A stretch of DNA of 64,000 bases from Falsirhodobacter algicola (GTDB taxonomy: Bacteria > Pseudomonadota > Alphaproteobacteria > Rhodobacterales > Rhodobacteraceae), in assembly GCF_018279165.1 (NCBI RefSeq), contig NZ_CP047289.1:1300501-1364500 (forward strand), read 5' to 3'. A program made the translations under genes and the position numbers. Below, in pieces: positions 55,396 through 63,405 of this stretch. The notes under the pieces are model-generated. The model was given only the letters and a program-made list of their open reading frames with translations, was not told the DNA's origin and made no database searches. Position 1 is the first letter of the stretch, and each line of letters begins with the position of its first letter.

Positions 55396-56439
55396 ATGGA
55401 CCGGCTGGACCGTCTGGCGCATTACGCCCTCATCTTCCTCGGCGTGTTTGCGTTCTTTGCCGCATTGCGCCTGACGGAGAGCATCACCGCGCCCCTCGTG
55501 CTGGCGCTGGTGACGGGGATCGTGCTGTCGCCCATCTCCTCCTTCGTGGAACGGGCGGGTTTTCGGCCTTGGGTGGGGGCGATGCTGTCGCTCCTACTGA
55601 CGCTGATCATCATCGGCAGCATCGCGGCCGCCATTCAGCCCATGATCATGCAGCTTCTGGAGGCCGCGCCCCAGATCTGGCATCAGATGCAGGGCGTGTT
55701 GGAGGCGGCGCATCGGCTCACCTCCGGCTTCCGCGATATGAGCGCGGGCATCACCGAGGCGTTGCAGCCCCCCGCCCAGCCCAACGATGCCGGGCCGCAG
55801 GCGCCCGATGTCTCCATGCCGACGCTGACGGATGCGCTCTTCTACGCGCCCTCCATCGCGGCGCAGATCCTGATCTTCATCGGGGCGCTGTTCTTTTTCC
55901 AACTGACCCGGACCGAGATCTACAACTGGGCCGCACGCCGCCTGTCGGAACCCGATCACCGGGCGCATACCGCGTTCCGCCTGTTGAATGCCGAACGTCT
56001 GGTGGCGCGGTATTTCCTGACGATCACGGTGATCAACTTCATCGAAGGGGTGCTGGTCGGCAGCGTGATGCAAGCGGCGGGGCTTCCGGGCGGGGCGCTG
56101 TGGGGGTTCGTGGCCTTCCTGATGAACTACCTTCTGTATGTGGGGCCGGCGGTGCTGACGGCGGCGCTCTTGGTGGCCGGGGTTGCCAGCTTTTCGGGCT
56201 GGATGGCGCTGCTGCCCGTCGCTTCCTACCTCGTGATCAACGGGATCGAGGGGCAGTTCGTCACCCCCACGCTGGTGGGTAAGCATACGGCGGTGAACCC
56301 GCTCCTGGTGTTCCTTGCGCTGGTGTTCGGCATGTGGCTGTGGGGGCCGGTGGGGGGGATCATCGCGATCCCGCTGCTGCTGTGGTTCCTTGCGCTGAAC
56401 GACACCCGCTCTGGCCAAATGCACCCGCCGGCGCATTAA
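55396..56439 (+). CDS. AI-2E family transporter
   Basis: 347 residues, about eight membrane spans: pairs at the N-terminus (YALIFLGVFAFFAALRL, ITAPLVLALVTGIVLSPIS, AMLSLLLTLIIIGSIAAAI), a periplasmic or cytosolic helical stretch (about 95-150), then four more spans with INFIEGVLVGSVMQAAGLPG and QFVTPTLVGKHTAVNPLLVFLA. The family includes TqsA and Na+/H+ antiporters; substrate not predictable. Sigma-EcfG promoter upstream, so stress-induced. Convergent with the PLD-like gene, sharing TTAA. Confidence 0.9.
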   Translation: MDRLDRLAHYALIFLGVFAFFAALRLTESITAPLVLALVTGIVLSPISSFVERAGFRPWVGAMLSLLLTLIIIGSIAAAIQPMIMQLLEAAPQIWHQMQGVLEAAHRLTSGFRDMSAGITEALQPPAQPNDAGPQAPDVSMPTLTDALFYAPSIAAQILIFIGALFFFQLTRTEIYNWAARRLSEPDHRAHTAFRLLNAERLVARYFLTITVINFIEGVLVGSVMQAAGLPGGALWGFVAFLMNYLLYVGPAVLTAALLVAGVASFSGWMALLPVASYLVINGIEGQFVTPTLVGKHTAVNPLLVFLALVFGMWLWGPVGGIIAIPLLLWFLALNDTRSGQMHPPAH

Positions 56440-57779
56440 CCGGGGGCGTGGGGCAGCAGGCGGCCCGACCGATCCTGCGGCGCGCAGGCGGCGTTGCGGG
56501 CCGCCAGCGCCGCCCATGCCCGCACGGCGCCGGTGGAGGAAAAGCACTCCGCCCCCGCATCGGCCGGCAACCAATGCCCCATCACGCGCCGCCGCAATTC
56601 CCAGACATCGCGGCGAACGTTCAGATAGACCCCCACCTCCGTGTTCCAGCGCAGCCCCGGCCGATCGAGCGCGGCCGAGCCGAGGATCGCGGCATGATCG
56701 TCGAAGATCGACACAGAGGTCGCCCCCTCGCCCCCACCTACGAAAAGACGCGGGCCGAAAGCCGTCCGCAGATACCGCAGGAGGCGCATCTGCCGCCGAC
56801 GGGCGCGCCATGGCGCGGATGGGCTGGGCAGGATCAGGATCATCTGCAATTCGGGATTGGCGCGAGCCGCGCGCACCAGCCGCCGCGCCGTGAGCGGATC
56901 GCCGAAGGCAGGCGTCTCGATATAGATGAGGGAGCCCGCGCGCTGGATCAGCGCGTCATGGGCCTGCTGCACTTCGGCGACGATGGGCGTGGGGCCGGTA
57001 TGCCACGAGGCCGCGCCGCGGGGCCGCGACAGGCTGCGCAGCAGGCGGCGGGCGGGCGCGGGTGGGCGCAGCCCCTCCACCACGGCAAGGAAACTGTCGA
57101 GATGGGCCAAGGCCTCGGCCACGACCGGGCCTTCCATAACCACCTGCACATCATGCCCGCCCGCCCCATCGGCAAGGTCCGGGCCGCCGACATGCACGCG
57201 CGCCCGGTCGAAGATCAGAAGCGACTGGTGATGCTCGCACAAGGTCGTCCGCGACAGATGCATCCGGCGCGGATGAAGGCGTCCGTCCGCCCCTTGCCGC
57301 AACCGGCTGCGCAGCCCCGGAAGATCGCGCAGCCCGTCCGGGCCTGCGTTCAGGACGGCGCAGATACGGCCAAGGCGGCGCTGCATCGCAGGCCAGCACA
57401 GCGCCCGGGGCAGCAGGCCGCCCGTGGCCGGATGGCGCGCGGCCACCACCTCCAGCAGGGCGGCGGGGCCGGCAAGCTCGGCCGCGGCCCACAGCATGCG
57501 CACGCTGCGCCAACAGGCGCGGTGCCGCGCGGGATGCAGGACAGGATCGACATCCGCCAGAACGAGACGCAGCCGCACCCCCCGGCGCAGCACATGCACG
57601 ATCAGATCGAACCACACCGCCCCAACCGCCTGCCCTTCGGGCGAGTGCAGCGGCAGATGCGGATCGAAGGCGCGAAGAGAGGCGTCGATGCTTGCCGACG
57701 CATCAAGGAAGGCGCGTTCGAGCGCGGGAAAGACCTCGTCCCCCGTGATGAATGTCCGCGTGGATGACCGTCCGCTCAC
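56436..57779 (-). CDS. phospholipase D-like protein with degenerate HKD motifs
   Basis: 447 residues from GTG 57779 (GGGGGCAGG upstream; no better ATG). Overall layout of a two-domain PLD/cardiolipin synthase: first motif region CEHHQSLLIFDRARVHVGG, second region SVSIFDDHAAILGSAALDRPG and RWNTEVGVY. But the HxKxxxxD signature reads HQSLLIFD (184-191, Lys replaced by Ser), and the second reads ATSVSIFD (353-360, His and Lys both lost). So phosphatidyl transfer is unlikely. A one-mismatch EcfG promoter lies upstream and it follows the kinase gene on the same strand. A true PLD protein is encoded 4 kb away. Confidence 0.8.
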   Translation of the reverse strand: MSGRSSTRTFITGDEVFPALERAFLDASASIDASLRAFDPHLPLHSPEGQAVGAVWFDLIVHVLRRGVRLRLVLADVDPVLHPARHRACWRSVRMLWAAAELAGPAALLEVVAARHPATGGLLPRALCWPAMQRRLGRICAVLNAGPDGLRDLPGLRSRLRQGADGRLHPRRMHLSRTTLCEHHQSLLIFDRARVHVGGPDLADGAGGHDVQVVMEGPVVAEALAHLDSFLAVVEGLRPPAPARRLLRSLSRPRGAASWHTGPTPIVAEVQQAHDALIQRAGSLIYIETPAFGDPLTARRLVRAARANPELQMILILPSPSAPWRARRRQMRLLRYLRTAFGPRLFVGGGEGATSVSIFDDHAAILGSAALDRPGLRWNTEVGVYLNVRRDVWELRRRVMGHWLPADAGAECFSSTGAVRAWAALAARNAACAPQDRSGRLLPHAPG

Positions 57780-57822
57780 CCTGCCCCCTGCCCTCTTCCG
57801 GTCTGGCCGGATCAGGACATGG

Positions 57823-57848
57823 AACCCGCGCTGCGGTCCTAGTGTTCC
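57823..57848 (-). promoter_or_regulatory. candidate sigma-EcfG promoter (one mismatch) of PLD-like gene
   Basis: Minus strand: GGAAC (57848-57844), 17 bases, GGTT (57826-57823). It spans the histidine kinase stop codon and ends 43 bases before the GTG start. Confidence 0.42.
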
Positions 57849-59590
57849 CGATCCCCGCCAGAAATGCGCGCCTCGCCCGTGCTCAGCGGCTCGACCTCGA
57901 AATCGACGCGCAGGGCATAACTAACCTCGTCCTGCGAGATGTCGACCCGTCCGCCGATCTGCTGGGCGAAGGCGATCAGAAGTTGCGAGCCAAGGCCCGT
58001 CCCCTCATTCCCCGTCCCCGCCGAGCGCGGACCGAGCGAGTTCGTCACGACCAGCGCCGCGCGCACCGCCCCCTCGCGGAAGAGGCGCACTTCGAGCGTG
58101 GGATTGCCATCGTGCGATCCGGCATATTTCAATGCATTGGCCAGCGCCTCGGTCAGCAGCAGCGACAGGGGCACCGCCTGATCCGGCGTCAGGCGCATAT
58201 CGGCAAAGGAGGTGCTGAGCGCGATGTGCCGCCCCGGCCCCGTTGCCAGCCGCACCACCTGCCGGGTGATGTCGGTCAGCAATTCGTCGGCGCGGATGTC
58301 GGTCAGGCCGCTGGTCTGGTACAGACCACGGTGGATCGTCGCAAGGCTCATGACCCGTTCCTGCAACCCCTTCATCAGGGATTTCGCCTCGGCCGAGCGG
58401 GCCTGACGGATCTGCATGTTCATGATCGAGGCGATGAGCTGAAGATTGTTCTTCACGCGGTGATGCACCTCGCGCAGCAGAACCTCCTTCTGGTGGATCA
58501 TGTCCTCCATCTCCGCTTCGTCATGCAGGATGGTGTCGGTCATATGCGCGAAGGTTTCCGACAATTCGCGCAGTTCGGTCGGCGCGCCGGCCATCGGGAT
58601 GCGGCCGATGATGCGCTTGCCGTCGCCGAAACCGGTCATCGCCTGACGCAGGCTGCGCACATGGCGCGTGACCAGCCGTTCGACCGCGAGGAAGGCCACG
58701 ACGAGCGAGGCGATCCACATCGCCAGCGGCAGGAACAGGTTCGGCAGCGCCCGCATGTACCAGACATCGTCGTCATCCACCGGCCAACTGCCCATGGCGA
58801 ACAGCGCGTCCGGCAGGATCGGCACTACGGAATAGACGCGCAACTGCCCGCTGCCGGTGCGGGCGGTGAAGGACATATCCTCGGTCGAGGCAAGATCCGC
58901 GAGATTGAGCCCCTCGGGCAGCATCGCCACCACCTGACGGGCCGGCAGGGCGGAGGTCAGCACCTCGCCTTCGGAGTTGAAGGTCAGAAGCTCCGGCGGC
59001 TGGGTGGCGGTGTGTTCGGCCGTGTCGGCTTGCAGCACCTGATGGGGCAGCGACAGGGAGACGAAGCCCAGAAGCTCATTCGTCAGGCCATAGACGGGGG
59101 TGGAGACGACCACCACCGGCTGGGCCGAGATCTTGGGACGGTAAGAGACATAGACCATCGGCCGCGGATCGCGTTGCAGATCCTGAAAGGACGGCACCTC
59201 GGCAATGCTCGTGCCGACGCTGCGCGAGGCGCAGGTCAGCCGGCCGTTCACATCGACGAAGGCCGCGAGGGTGTAGATGTTGGCCTGCCCCACGAAGCTC
59301 GAGAGCGCCGACGAACAGGCGATCGGATCGCTGAGCAGCGGCACCAGCGCCGCCGACAGCGCCTGCGCCGCCCCGCGGGCGCGCTGCACCAGCAGAAGAT
59401 CGGCCTCGGCGGCGCGCATCGTCTCGCCCATGAGGGCGGCTTCGGATCGGGCGCGCGCTTCTTTCAGGGTGGCAATCGTCTGGACCGCCGAAACCATCGC
59501 CAGCGGCAGCAATGCCACCGCCAGCAGGAAGGCGATCCGAAACCCCAGCGTTCCCGACAGCCGGTGCAGCCGGGCCTTCGTCGTCGTCAT
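57839..59590 (-). CDS. membrane sensor histidine kinase (HisKA_2), GSR locus
   Basis: 583 residues. TM1 about 18-38, periplasmic sensor domain about 40-280, TM2 about 283-303, HAMP-like region to about 355, then HisKA_2 dimerisation/phospho-acceptor motif LLREVHHRVKNNLQLIASIM with His377, and HATPase_c with LLLTEALANALKYAG. HisKA_2/HWE kinases phosphorylate PhyR in the general stress response. The gene is the third of nepR-ecfG-kinase; its ATG overlaps the ecfG stop (ATGA). Signal sensed is unknown. Confidence 0.92.
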   Translation of the reverse strand: MTTTKARLHRLSGTLGFRIAFLLAVALLPLAMVSAVQTIATLKEARARSEAALMGETMRAAEADLLLVQRARGAAQALSAALVPLLSDPIACSSALSSFVGQANIYTLAAFVDVNGRLTCASRSVGTSIAEVPSFQDLQRDPRPMVYVSYRPKISAQPVVVVSTPVYGLTNELLGFVSLSLPHQVLQADTAEHTATQPPELLTFNSEGEVLTSALPARQVVAMLPEGLNLADLASTEDMSFTARTGSGQLRVYSVVPILPDALFAMGSWPVDDDDVWYMRALPNLFLPLAMWIASLVVAFLAVERLVTRHVRSLRQAMTGFGDGKRIIGRIPMAGAPTELRELSETFAHMTDTILHDEAEMEDMIHQKEVLLREVHHRVKNNLQLIASIMNMQIRQARSAEAKSLMKGLQERVMSLATIHRGLYQTSGLTDIRADELLTDITRQVVRLATGPGRHIALSTSFADMRLTPDQAVPLSLLLTEALANALKYAGSHDGNPTLEVRLFREGAVRAALVVTNSLGPRSAGTGNEGTGLGSQLLIAFAQQIGGRVDISQDEVSYALRVDFEVEPLSTGEARISGGDREH

Positions 59591-60171
59591 GCAGCATTCG
59601 TTCCCGATTTCGACATCACGGCCATCGTGGTGCCGTCGTTACCGGAGAACACCTGCTCGCCTTCGTCAAGATGCAGAAGTTCGGCAAGACGTGCCCGGGC
59701 GCGGTTGGCGCGGCTTTTCACCGTGCCGACGGCGACGCCCATCATGCCCGCCGCATCCTCGTACGAGAACCCGGACGCCCCGACGAGGATCAGCACCTCG
59801 CGGTGTTCCGGGGTCAGTTTGTCGAAGGCGGCGCTGAATTCGTTGAAGGCCATGCGACCGTCATGGTCGGGCTTCACGAAGAGCGTGGCGGCATGCGCGC
59901 CTTCGGGGTCGGGCACCTCGCGGCGATTCTTGCGCCGGTCGGAATAGAAGGTGTTGCGCAGGATCGTGAACAACCACGCCCGAAGGTTGGTGCCCACGGT
60001 GAATTTGTCGAAATTCGTCCACGCCTTCACGATCGTGTCCTGCACCAGATCATCGGCCACGGTGACATTGCGCGTGAGCGAGATGGCGAAGGCCCGAAGC
60101 GCGGGCAGGTGATCGGGAAGTTCATCCCGGGGGTCCCGAACGCCTTCGGGCAGACGCTGTTCAGCGGTCAT
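59587..60171 (-). CDS. ecfG: ECF sigma factor EcfG (general stress response)
   Basis: 194 residues. Sigma-2 region LVQDTIVKAWTNFDKF and AWLFTILRNTFYSDRRKNRRE; sigma-4 region FDKLTPEHREVLILVGASG, YEDAAGMMGVAVGTVKSRANRAR. Its location between nepR and a HisKA_2 kinase, with phyR divergent, identifies ECF15/EcfG. It directs transcription from GGAAC-N16/17-CGTT promoters, many of which occur nearby. Overlaps nepR and the kinase by four bases each. Confidence 0.94.
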   Translation of the reverse strand: MTAEQRLPEGVRDPRDELPDHLPALRAFAISLTRNVTVADDLVQDTIVKAWTNFDKFTVGTNLRAWLFTILRNTFYSDRRKNRREVPDPEGAHAATLFVKPDHDGRMAFNEFSAAFDKLTPEHREVLILVGASGFSYEDAAGMMGVAVGTVKSRANRARARLAELLHLDEGEQVFSGNDGTTMAVMSKSGTNAA

Positions 60172-60314
60172 GCCTTGGCTCCCTTCTCGCGCAGCTGTGC
60201 AAGCAGCTGTGCGAAACGGTCCGGGACATCCTGCTCCAGCGCTTCGGTGTAAACCCGTTTCAGATTCTCATCGATCTGATGAAGCATCGCGGGTTTCTCG
60301 CGCTCTTTGGCCAT
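60168..60314 (-). CDS. nepR: anti-sigma factor NepR
   Basis: 48 residues. LHQIDENLKRVYTEALEQD and VPDRFAQLLAQLREKG are the two NepR helices that bind EcfG and, in stress, phosphorylated PhyR. Too short for usual length cut-offs. ATG 60314; stop overlaps the ecfG ATG (ATGA), so both are made in a fixed ratio. Perfect EcfG promoter upstream (60363-60387). Confidence 0.93.
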   Translation of the reverse strand: MAKEREKPAMLHQIDENLKRVYTEALEQDVPDRFAQLLAQLREKGAKA

Positions 60315-60355
60315 TTGTTCCAATTCTCGCTCTTTTCGATTTTGCGATCTTGTCG

Positions 60356-60380
60356 GGAACCGAACGCGATGCCAAGTGTT
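60356..60380 (+). promoter_or_regulatory. sigma-EcfG promoter of phyR
   Basis: GGAAC (60356-60360), 16 bases, TGTT (60377-60380), one mismatch in the -10. About 37 bases before the phyR ATG. Interleaved with the opposite promoter. Confidence 0.65.
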
Positions 60381-60387
60381 TGGTTCC
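60363..60387 (-). promoter_or_regulatory. sigma-EcfG promoter of nepR-ecfG-kinase
   Basis: Minus strand: GGAAC (60387-60383), 16 bases, CGTT (60366-60363), perfect. Ends 49 bases before the nepR ATG. Shares 18 bases with the phyR promoter; both lie in a GGGAACC/GGTTCCC inverted repeat (60355-60388). Confidence 0.8.
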
Positions 60388-60416
60388 CGAGAAAATGAGC
60401 TTGAAGGGGACATTCC

Positions 60417-61226
60417 ATGCCGTCGGACGCCACGCCAGACCTGTCGATGCTGATCGGGGCGAACCTCCCCTACTTGCGCCGTTACGCACGCGCGCTGACC
60501 GGCAGCCAGTCCACGGGCGACGCCTTCGCTGCCGCCACGCTGGAGGCCATTCTCGAAGATACCGCCATCTTCGACGAAGCCGGTAACCCCAAGGTCGCCC
60601 TGTTCAGCGCCTTCCACCTCGTCTGGGCCAGCGCCGGTGCGCCCCTTGGCGAACCCGACAGCCGCCTGTCGGCCAAGGCGCAGGACCGCATGGCGGAGCT
60701 GACGCCGAACACCCGCGAAGCGCTGCTTTTGCACGCGATCGAGGGGTTCACCCATGAAGAGATCGGCGCAATCATGCAGGTCGAGCCCGGCGAGGCTTCC
60801 GAGCTGATCGAGATCGCGCAGCGCGAGATGGCCAATTCCGTGCGCGGCAAGATCATGATCATCGAGGACGAGGCCATCATCGCGATGGACATCGCCGCCA
60901 TCGTCAAAGAGATGGGGCATGACATCACCGGCATCGCCCGCACCCGCACCGAGGCCGTGAACCTCGCCGCCCGCGACAAGCCCGACCTGATCCTTGCCGA
61001 CATCCAGCTTGCCGACAATTCCTCGGGGATCGACGCGGTCAACGACATCCTGCAGCAGTTCGAGAATCTGCCCGTGATCTTCATCACGGCCTTCCCCGAG
61101 CGGCTGCTGACGGGCAAGAAGCACGAGCCGGCGTTCCTGATCACCAAGCCCTATCACGAGGATCAGGTGCGATCGGCGGTCAGCCAAGCGATGTTCTTCT
61201 CCTCGACCGAGACGTTGACGGCGTAG
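60417..61226 (+). CDS. phyR: PhyR, stress response regulator (sigma-like plus receiver)
   Basis: 269 residues. N-terminal sigma-like domain (about 8-140) mimicking EcfG to bind NepR, C-terminal receiver domain with acidic Glu150-Asp151, phospho-acceptor Asp195 (LADIQLAD), Thr224 in the FITAFPERLLTG motif typical of PhyR, and Lys244 (ITKPY). Phosphorylated PhyR sequesters NepR and frees EcfG. Divergent from nepR-ecfG with overlapping promoters. Confidence 0.95.
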   Translation: MPSDATPDLSMLIGANLPYLRRYARALTGSQSTGDAFAAATLEAILEDTAIFDEAGNPKVALFSAFHLVWASAGAPLGEPDSRLSAKAQDRMAELTPNTREALLLHAIEGFTHEEIGAIMQVEPGEASELIEIAQREMANSVRGKIMIIEDEAIIAMDIAAIVKEMGHDITGIARTRTEAVNLAARDKPDLILADIQLADNSSGIDAVNDILQQFENLPVIFITAFPERLLTGKKHEPAFLITKPYHEDQVRSAVSQAMFFSSTETLTA

Positions 61227-61311
61227 GATGCGGGGCATCGGGGAGCCTTTCCTTCCAGTATCCAGCTGACGAACCACGGCGGCGGCAGAACGTTCCAGCC
61301 CAATCGGGGCG

Positions 61312-61337
61312 GGAACAAGCCGCCCCGGGATCGCGTT
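61312..61337 (+). promoter_or_regulatory. sigma-EcfG promoter of the 164-residue secreted protein
   Basis: GGAAC (61312-61316), 17 bases, CGTT (61334-61337), perfect; 49 bases before the ATG at 61387. Confidence 0.75.
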
Positions 61338-61386
61338 GGAGGGGCATCGCCGCGCATCGGTGCGGCCCATCTGGAGAGAGAAAAGA

Positions 61387-61881
61387 ATGCTTCGCACGAT
61401 CCTGTCTTCGGCCGCACTCGCGGCTCTCGTGGCCCTTCCCATCCAAGCGCAAGAACGCTTCGACGAGATCAATGTCGGCGTCGATCTGAACCAGGTCACC
61501 AGCCCCGAAGCCGCGGCCCGCTATGCCAATATCAGCGATGATCTGGTGAAGGCGATCGGCGACGCGCTGAGCGTGACGCCCGCCGGCACGGCCGATGGCG
61601 GTGCGAAAATCGTGGTGGATCTGGACGAGGTCGCCCTTGCCGCGCCGTTCGTGGGCACGCCGGGCGCCAGCACCTCGGCCATGGCGGGCACCGTCGCCGT
61701 CGAAGATCAGGGCGACATCGGCAGCCAGCGCAAATTCGATCTGACCGTGACGATGGATCAGATCATGCCCTACATGCCCGAAAACACCGACATGACCGTG
61801 ATCGAACCGTCGAGCGATGCCGTCTATCAGGCGCTGCTGCAGACCTTCGCCGCCGCCGTGGTCTCGAACCTCGAAGGCTGA
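61387..61881 (+). CDS. secreted protein of unknown function under sigma-EcfG control
   Basis: 164 residues with a signal peptide (ALAALVALPIQAQ, cleaved near residue 22). The mature protein begins ERFDEINVGVDLNQVTSPEA and contains alternating strands (KIVVDLDEVALAA, GTVAVEDQGDIGSQRKFDLTVTMDQ), ending in a helix YQALLQTFAAAVVSNLEG. Acidic, no cysteines, so no disulphides. I do not recognise the family. It has its own perfect sigma-EcfG promoter and sits immediately after phyR. GAGAGAAAAGA precedes the ATG. Confidence 0.85.
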   Translation: MLRTILSSAALAALVALPIQAQERFDEINVGVDLNQVTSPEAAARYANISDDLVKAIGDALSVTPAGTADGGAKIVVDLDEVALAAPFVGTPGASTSAMAGTVAVEDQGDIGSQRKFDLTVTMDQIMPYMPENTDMTVIEPSSDAVYQALLQTFAAAVVSNLEG

Positions 61882-63405
61882 TCACAGCCAGTACTGGATC
61901 GGCAACTGGCCGGCGATCCATGACAGCGCACGAAGGGCCGGCCCCGCCTCGGGGTCGGCCCTCATTTCTTTGGGCAGACCGGGGCGGGATACGAGGAAGC
62001 GGTGCCTGCGCCCGGCCGCGACCAGTTGGTAGGCCTGCGCGGGGCTGGTGATCCGTTCGAACTCGCGGTTCATTTCCGCCACCAGCGCCGGATCGTCCAG
62101 CAGCAGCCCCAGTTCGGTGTTCATGAAGGCCGAACGCATGTCGTAATTGACCGACCCGATCAGCGTCCGCCGCCCGTCCATCACGAAAAGCTTGGTATGC
62201 AGCAGATCGCGGCGCCCATCGCTGCGTGGCGGCGGCGCATATTCGAACATCCGCACCCCCGCCCGCAGCAGCCGGTGGCGGTAGCGGCCATAGGCCCCGA
62301 ACACCACCACCTTGTCGGTGGAGCAGAGCGCGTTCGTCAGCATCTCCACCCGCACGCCGCGTTCGGCCAGCGCCGTCAGGATGCGCCCCCCTTCCATGCC
62401 GGGCACGAAATAGGGCGTGACGAGGCGCAGATCGCGGTCCACCTCGTTCAGGATCTGCGGCAGGCGGTCCACGATCCACGGGCTGGTGCGGTGGCCATAG
62501 GCCTTTTCGGGCGGATCGGCGATCAGCCGCGCCTGCCCGCCCGTATGGAAGGGCCGGTCCAGCACGCCATGGGGCAGACGCGCGACGAAGGCCCGCGCCG
62601 CATCCGAGCGCGTCTTGCGATAGAGCCGGCGCCGGAAGGCGCGCGGCGACACGCGGGCCTTGGGCCAGAGCGTCAGCACCGGCAGCGAAAGGCCGAGGTT
62701 CCAGAAGCTGTCGAAGCAGCCCTCCACCTCGCGCAGGACGGGGCCGGTCACGGCGGCGTCGATGTCGCGGGAATTGCGCTCGCCTCCGGCCAGCGCCTCG
62801 AAGTAGGTGTCGCCGATGTTGCGCCCGCCGATGATGGCCAACTGCCCATCCACCACCCACATCTTGCCATGCATGCGGCGGTTGAAGCGAGACAGGCCCA
62901 GAAGCATCTCGGTCGTGCGGCGCAGGATGTGGCCGCGGCTGCGGGTGGGATTGAAGAGGCGGATTTCCACCCCCGGATGCTGGTTCAGCGCCAGAAGCGT
63001 GCGCCCGAAACCCTGCGCGTTGATGTCATCGAGCAGGAGGCGCACCCGCACCCCCCGATCGGCGGCGCGCATGAGTTCGGCCAGCAGCAGGCTGCCGGTC
63101 AGATCGTTGCGCCAGATGTAGTACATCAGATCGATGCTGCGCCCGGCCATGCGGATGGATTGCAGCCGGGCGGCAAAGGCCTCGCGCCCGCCGGTCAGGC
63201 CCAAGGCCCCCGTACCCGGCCCGATCCGGTCCGCCAGCGCGTCCATCGGCGTCGGCGGCCCGGTGCGCGGCAGCACATGCGAGACATGGCCCCGCGCCCG
63301 TTCGGCCCAGCGCGTCCATGCGCGGAACGCAAGGGCCGACAGCACGAAGAACAGGGCGGTGATGGCGATCAGCCAAACCAGCCAGAACACGGCCTCCGCC
63401 CTCAT
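61882..63405 (-). CDS. phospholipase D / cardiolipin synthase-like protein
   Basis: 507 residues. One N-terminal span (AVFWLVWLIAITALFFVLSALAF), then two PLD domains with intact HKD motifs HGKMWVVD (179-186) and HTKLFVMD (403-410), each followed by GGRNIGD or GSVNYDMRS. Such proteins transfer phosphatidyl groups (cardiolipin synthesis) or hydrolyse phospholipids. Stop abuts that of the convergent 61387 gene. ATG overlaps the stop of the EEP gene (ATGA). Confidence 0.9.
   Translation of the reverse strand: MRAEAVFWLVWLIAITALFFVLSALAFRAWTRWAERARGHVSHVLPRTGPPTPMDALADRIGPGTGALGLTGGREAFAARLQSIRMAGRSIDLMYYIWRNDLTGSLLLAELMRAADRGVRVRLLLDDINAQGFGRTLLALNQHPGVEIRLFNPTRSRGHILRRTTEMLLGLSRFNRRMHGKMWVVDGQLAIIGGRNIGDTYFEALAGGERNSRDIDAAVTGPVLREVEGCFDSFWNLGLSLPVLTLWPKARVSPRAFRRRLYRKTRSDAARAFVARLPHGVLDRPFHTGGQARLIADPPEKAYGHRTSPWIVDRLPQILNEVDRDLRLVTPYFVPGMEGGRILTALAERGVRVEMLTNALCSTDKVVVFGAYGRYRHRLLRAGVRMFEYAPPPRSDGRRDLLHTKLFVMDGRRTLIGSVNYDMRSAFMNTELGLLLDDPALVAEMNREFERITSPAQAYQLVAAGRRHRFLVSRPGLPKEMRADPEAGPALRALSWIAGQLPIQYWL

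Noticed and set aside
57821-57845. GGAAC-N17-TGTT on the plus strand at the end of the kinase gene
   Set aside because: It points antisense into the kinase with no gene to serve; it is the mirror of the minus-strand motif because GGAACC/GTTCC is symmetric.
61227-61245. Short GATGC/GCATC hairpin after phyR
   Set aside because: Only five pairs and no T tract; not enough to call a terminator.
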